NCBI GenBank assembly: GCA_025963965.1
Contig: JAOPZS010000122.1
Span: 1-33,125, forward strand
Source: Solirubrobacterales bacterium
GTDB taxonomy: Bacteria; Actinomycetota; Thermoleophilia; Solirubrobacterales; Solirubrobacteraceae
DNA: 33,125 nucleotides
Reading direction: 5' to 3'
Positions 31,568-33,125 of this stretch are shown in pieces. Below the pieces are notes generated by a model, which worked only from the letters and a program-made list of their open reading frames with translations, had not been told where the DNA came from and made no database searches. How positions within the stretch are numbered: position 1 is the stretch's first letter; the number at the start of each line of letters is the position of its first letter. A program made the position numbers and the translations under genes.

Positions 31568-33125
31568 TGCACGCCCCGGGTAAGCGTCGCCATCGCGATC
31601 TGCTCGAAGGAGACGTGTTCCTCGACGTTCGCCTGGCCCTTGGACGCGGCGGAGTCGGGGAACACCTTGTAAGCCAGGTGCAGCAGCCGGTCCATCGTCC
31701 GCGGTGAGATCGAGTACGCGACTTCGCCGAACTTGCCGACCCTCGTCCCCAGCTCCTTGGGCCGCGAGCGCAGCGCCTCGGTGATCATGTCGGCTGCCTC
31801 CTCCGGGCTGAGCGTGGGGAACGCGTCGTACATTTTCGTCGGCGCGATCATCGGCGTGCGCACGAGCGGCATGTGGATCGTCGTGAACGTGACGCCGTCG
31901 CCGATCACCTCCGAGGCGACGACGCGGGTGAAGGCGTCGAGGGCAGCCTTCGAGGCGACGTAGGCGGAGAACCGCGGGGGGTTCGTCTGCACCCCGATCG
32001 AGGAGACGTTGACGATGTGCCCCGAGCCGCGCTCGCGCATGTGCGGCAGCAGCCCGATGATCAGCTTCACGGCGCCGAAGTAGTTGAGCTGGATCGTCCG
32101 TTCGAAGTCGTGGAAGCGGTCGTAGCTGAGCGCGATCGAGCGGCGGATCGAACGCCCGGCGTTGTTGACCAGCATGTCGACGTTGCGGTGGTCTGCCAGG
32201 ACCCGCTCGAGCAGTCCTTCGATCGACTCCACGTCGGAGATGTCGGCGGCGTACACGTAGGCCGTCCCGCCGGCCGCGACGATCTCCGCGCGAACCTCCT
32301 CGAGGTTGTCGACGTTGCGCGCCACCAGCAGCGGCACGCCGCCGGCCGCCGCGACCTTCAGCGCGGTCGAGCGCCCGATCCCCGACGAGGCGCCGGTGAT
32401 CATCACGTGACGCCCGCCGAGTGCCTCGTGGAGCGTGCGGCCGCGGCCCGTGGCCGGCTCCATCTCGCGCTCCCAGTAGTCCCACAGCCGCGGCGCGTAC
32501 TCCTTCAGGGTCGGCGGCTGTTCGATCTGGGTTCCGGCCAGCGCCTGCTGGGTCAGGTGGCTGTCGAAGCGCGGCACCAGCTCGGCGTGCGCGAGCACCT
32601 CCCGCGGGATACCCAGCTCGCGCAGGGCGAGGTCGCCGACCTGCTTGAAAGGCGGCAGCGCGCCGGCCAGCGCCAGCGGCCATTTCGGCAGCGGGTCGAG
32701 CAGCCGTTTGCCGATGCTGACCGCGAAGCGCGGCGCATGCGCTGCGACAGCCAGCTCGTTGATCAGCTCGTCGACGCGCTGCGGGCGCGGATCGGTGAGG
32801 TGGAAGGCGTTGCCGTCGAGGTCGGGCTCGTGGGCGATGTGCTCGAGCGCCGCCGCGACCCAGTCGACGGGCACGACGTTGGTCAGACCGAGGTCGATGC
32901 CGACGAGCGGGACCCATTCGGGCACGACGCTGCGCAGCCGCTGGATCGCCTTGAAGAAGTAGTACGGGCCGTCGATCTTGTCCATCTCGCCGGTCTTCGA
33001 GTCGCCGACGACGATCCCCGGCCGGTACACGCGCCACGGCACGTACAGCTGGTCGCGGACGATCCGCTCGGACTCGAACTTCGTGCGGTGGTAGGGCGAG
33101 GGCAGGCTCTGTCCCTCGTCGAACA
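31561..33125 (-). CDS. Two-domain SDR oxidoreductase (epimerase-like plus classical SDR), 5' end outside window
   Basis: The gene is open to the window edge, with 521 complete codons visible. The first part is an extended-SDR (epimerase-like) domain, with its YxxxK in SPYHRTKFESERIV (near 33080) and RPGIVVGDSKTGEMDKIDGPYYFF. After a linker comes a full classical SDR: MITGASSGIGRSTAL (cofactor loop), DMLVNNAG, NVSSIGVQTNPPRFSAYVASKAALDAF (Ser, Tyr, Lys). The layout resembles mycobacterial AcrA1-type proteins implicated in acyl-CoA or fatty-aldehyde reduction. Family recall only. It is the first visible gene of the minus-strand operon, and its stop lies inside the ATPase start region. Confidence 0.88.
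   Translation of the reverse strand, partial: FDEGQSLPSPYHRTKFESERIVRDQLYVPWRVYRPGIVVGDSKTGEMDKIDGPYYFFKAIQRLRSVVPEWVPLVGIDLGLTNVVPVDWVAAALEHIAHEPDLDGNAFHLTDPRPQRVDELINELAVAAHAPRFAVSIGKRLLDPLPKWPLALAGALPPFKQVGDLALRELGIPREVLAHAELVPRFDSHLTQQALAGTQIEQPPTLKEYAPRLWDYWEREMEPATGRGRTLHEALGGRHVMITGASSGIGRSTALKVAAAGGVPLLVARNVDNLEEVRAEIVAAGGTAYVYAADISDVESIEGLLERVLADHRNVDMLVNNAGRSIRRSIALSYDRFHDFERTIQLNYFGAVKLIIGLLPHMRERGSGHIVNVSSIGVQTNPPRFSAYVASKAALDAFTRVVASEVIGDGVTFTTIHMPLVRTPMIAPTKMYDAFPTLSPEEAADMITEALRSRPKELGTRVGKFGEVAYSISPRTMDRLLHLAYKVFPDSAASKGQANVEEHVSFEQIAMATLTRGVHW

Noticed and set aside
31568..33037. Upstream extension of the ABC ATPase frame (780 codons in all)
   Set aside because: It overlaps the SDR gene in another frame. 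The residues have no domain and the SDR motifs are unambiguous.
1..33125. CRISPR arrays, tRNA or rRNA genes, insertion sequences
   Set aside because: No regularly spaced repeats, no tRNA-like cloverleaf noticed, and no transposase-like protein or flanking terminal repeats seen.

Overview
The window is very GC-rich. It reads as chromosome of a high-GC actinobacterium, most likely from the Thermoleophilia (Solirubrobacter/Conexibacter-like). This placement is inferred from gene content, the actinobacterial LexA box (CGAACATACGTTCG) and several apparently leaderless genes. It does not rest on rRNA or a database search. Genes are densely packed, there are no tRNA or rRNA genes, and I see no insertion sequence, prophage or CRISPR array.

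Layout. (1) 1-2573: an acyl-CoA dehydrogenase divergent from a PurM-like paralogue. (2) 2668-15890: a small secreted four-cysteine protein, two strong hairpins, then eight tightly coupled genes. These are six different single-pass Mce/MlaD-domain proteins, a secreted lytic transglycosylase with a degenerate M23-like part inserted after the first Mce gene, and an MlaF-like ABC ATPase at the end. No YrbE/MlaE permease gene is present. (3) 15940-18510: azoreductase/MarR and TetR/cupin pairs, each with palindromic operator candidates in the shared intergenic region, then a DUF1059 protein. (4) 18643-23676: an SOS mutagenesis cassette: LexA box, catalytically degenerate ImuB-like Y-family protein, DUF6504-like small protein, DnaE2. 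(5) 23673-28445: a tiny membrane protein, a GNAT acetyltransferase, a small unknown protein, two aldo/keto reductases, a CatE-like two-domain VOC protein and an alpha/beta hydrolase. (6) 28450-33125, minus strand: a five-gene operon of a two-domain SDR protein (cut by the window end), an ABC-2 ATPase and permease, an MBL-fold hydrolase and a TesB-like thioesterase.

How the parts may work together. The mce block should build a cell-envelope hydrophobic-ligand (lipid or sterol) importer. Six MCE proteins would form the tunnel and the ATPase would power it. The embedded transglycosylase could open peptidoglycan for the complex. The permease must be encoded elsewhere. The imuB-dnaE2 block is damage-inducible translesion synthesis. 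The last operon looks like lipid or acyl-CoA metabolism with an export pump. The most unusual items are the permease-less mce operon with its wall hydrolase, the conserved C-terminal cysteine pair in all six Mce proteins, the GAA/AAA-skewed codon use of that block, the LexA box abutting the imuB start, a probable CTG start, and a recurring TANNNT-7/8 nt-start-codon (leaderless) arrangement.
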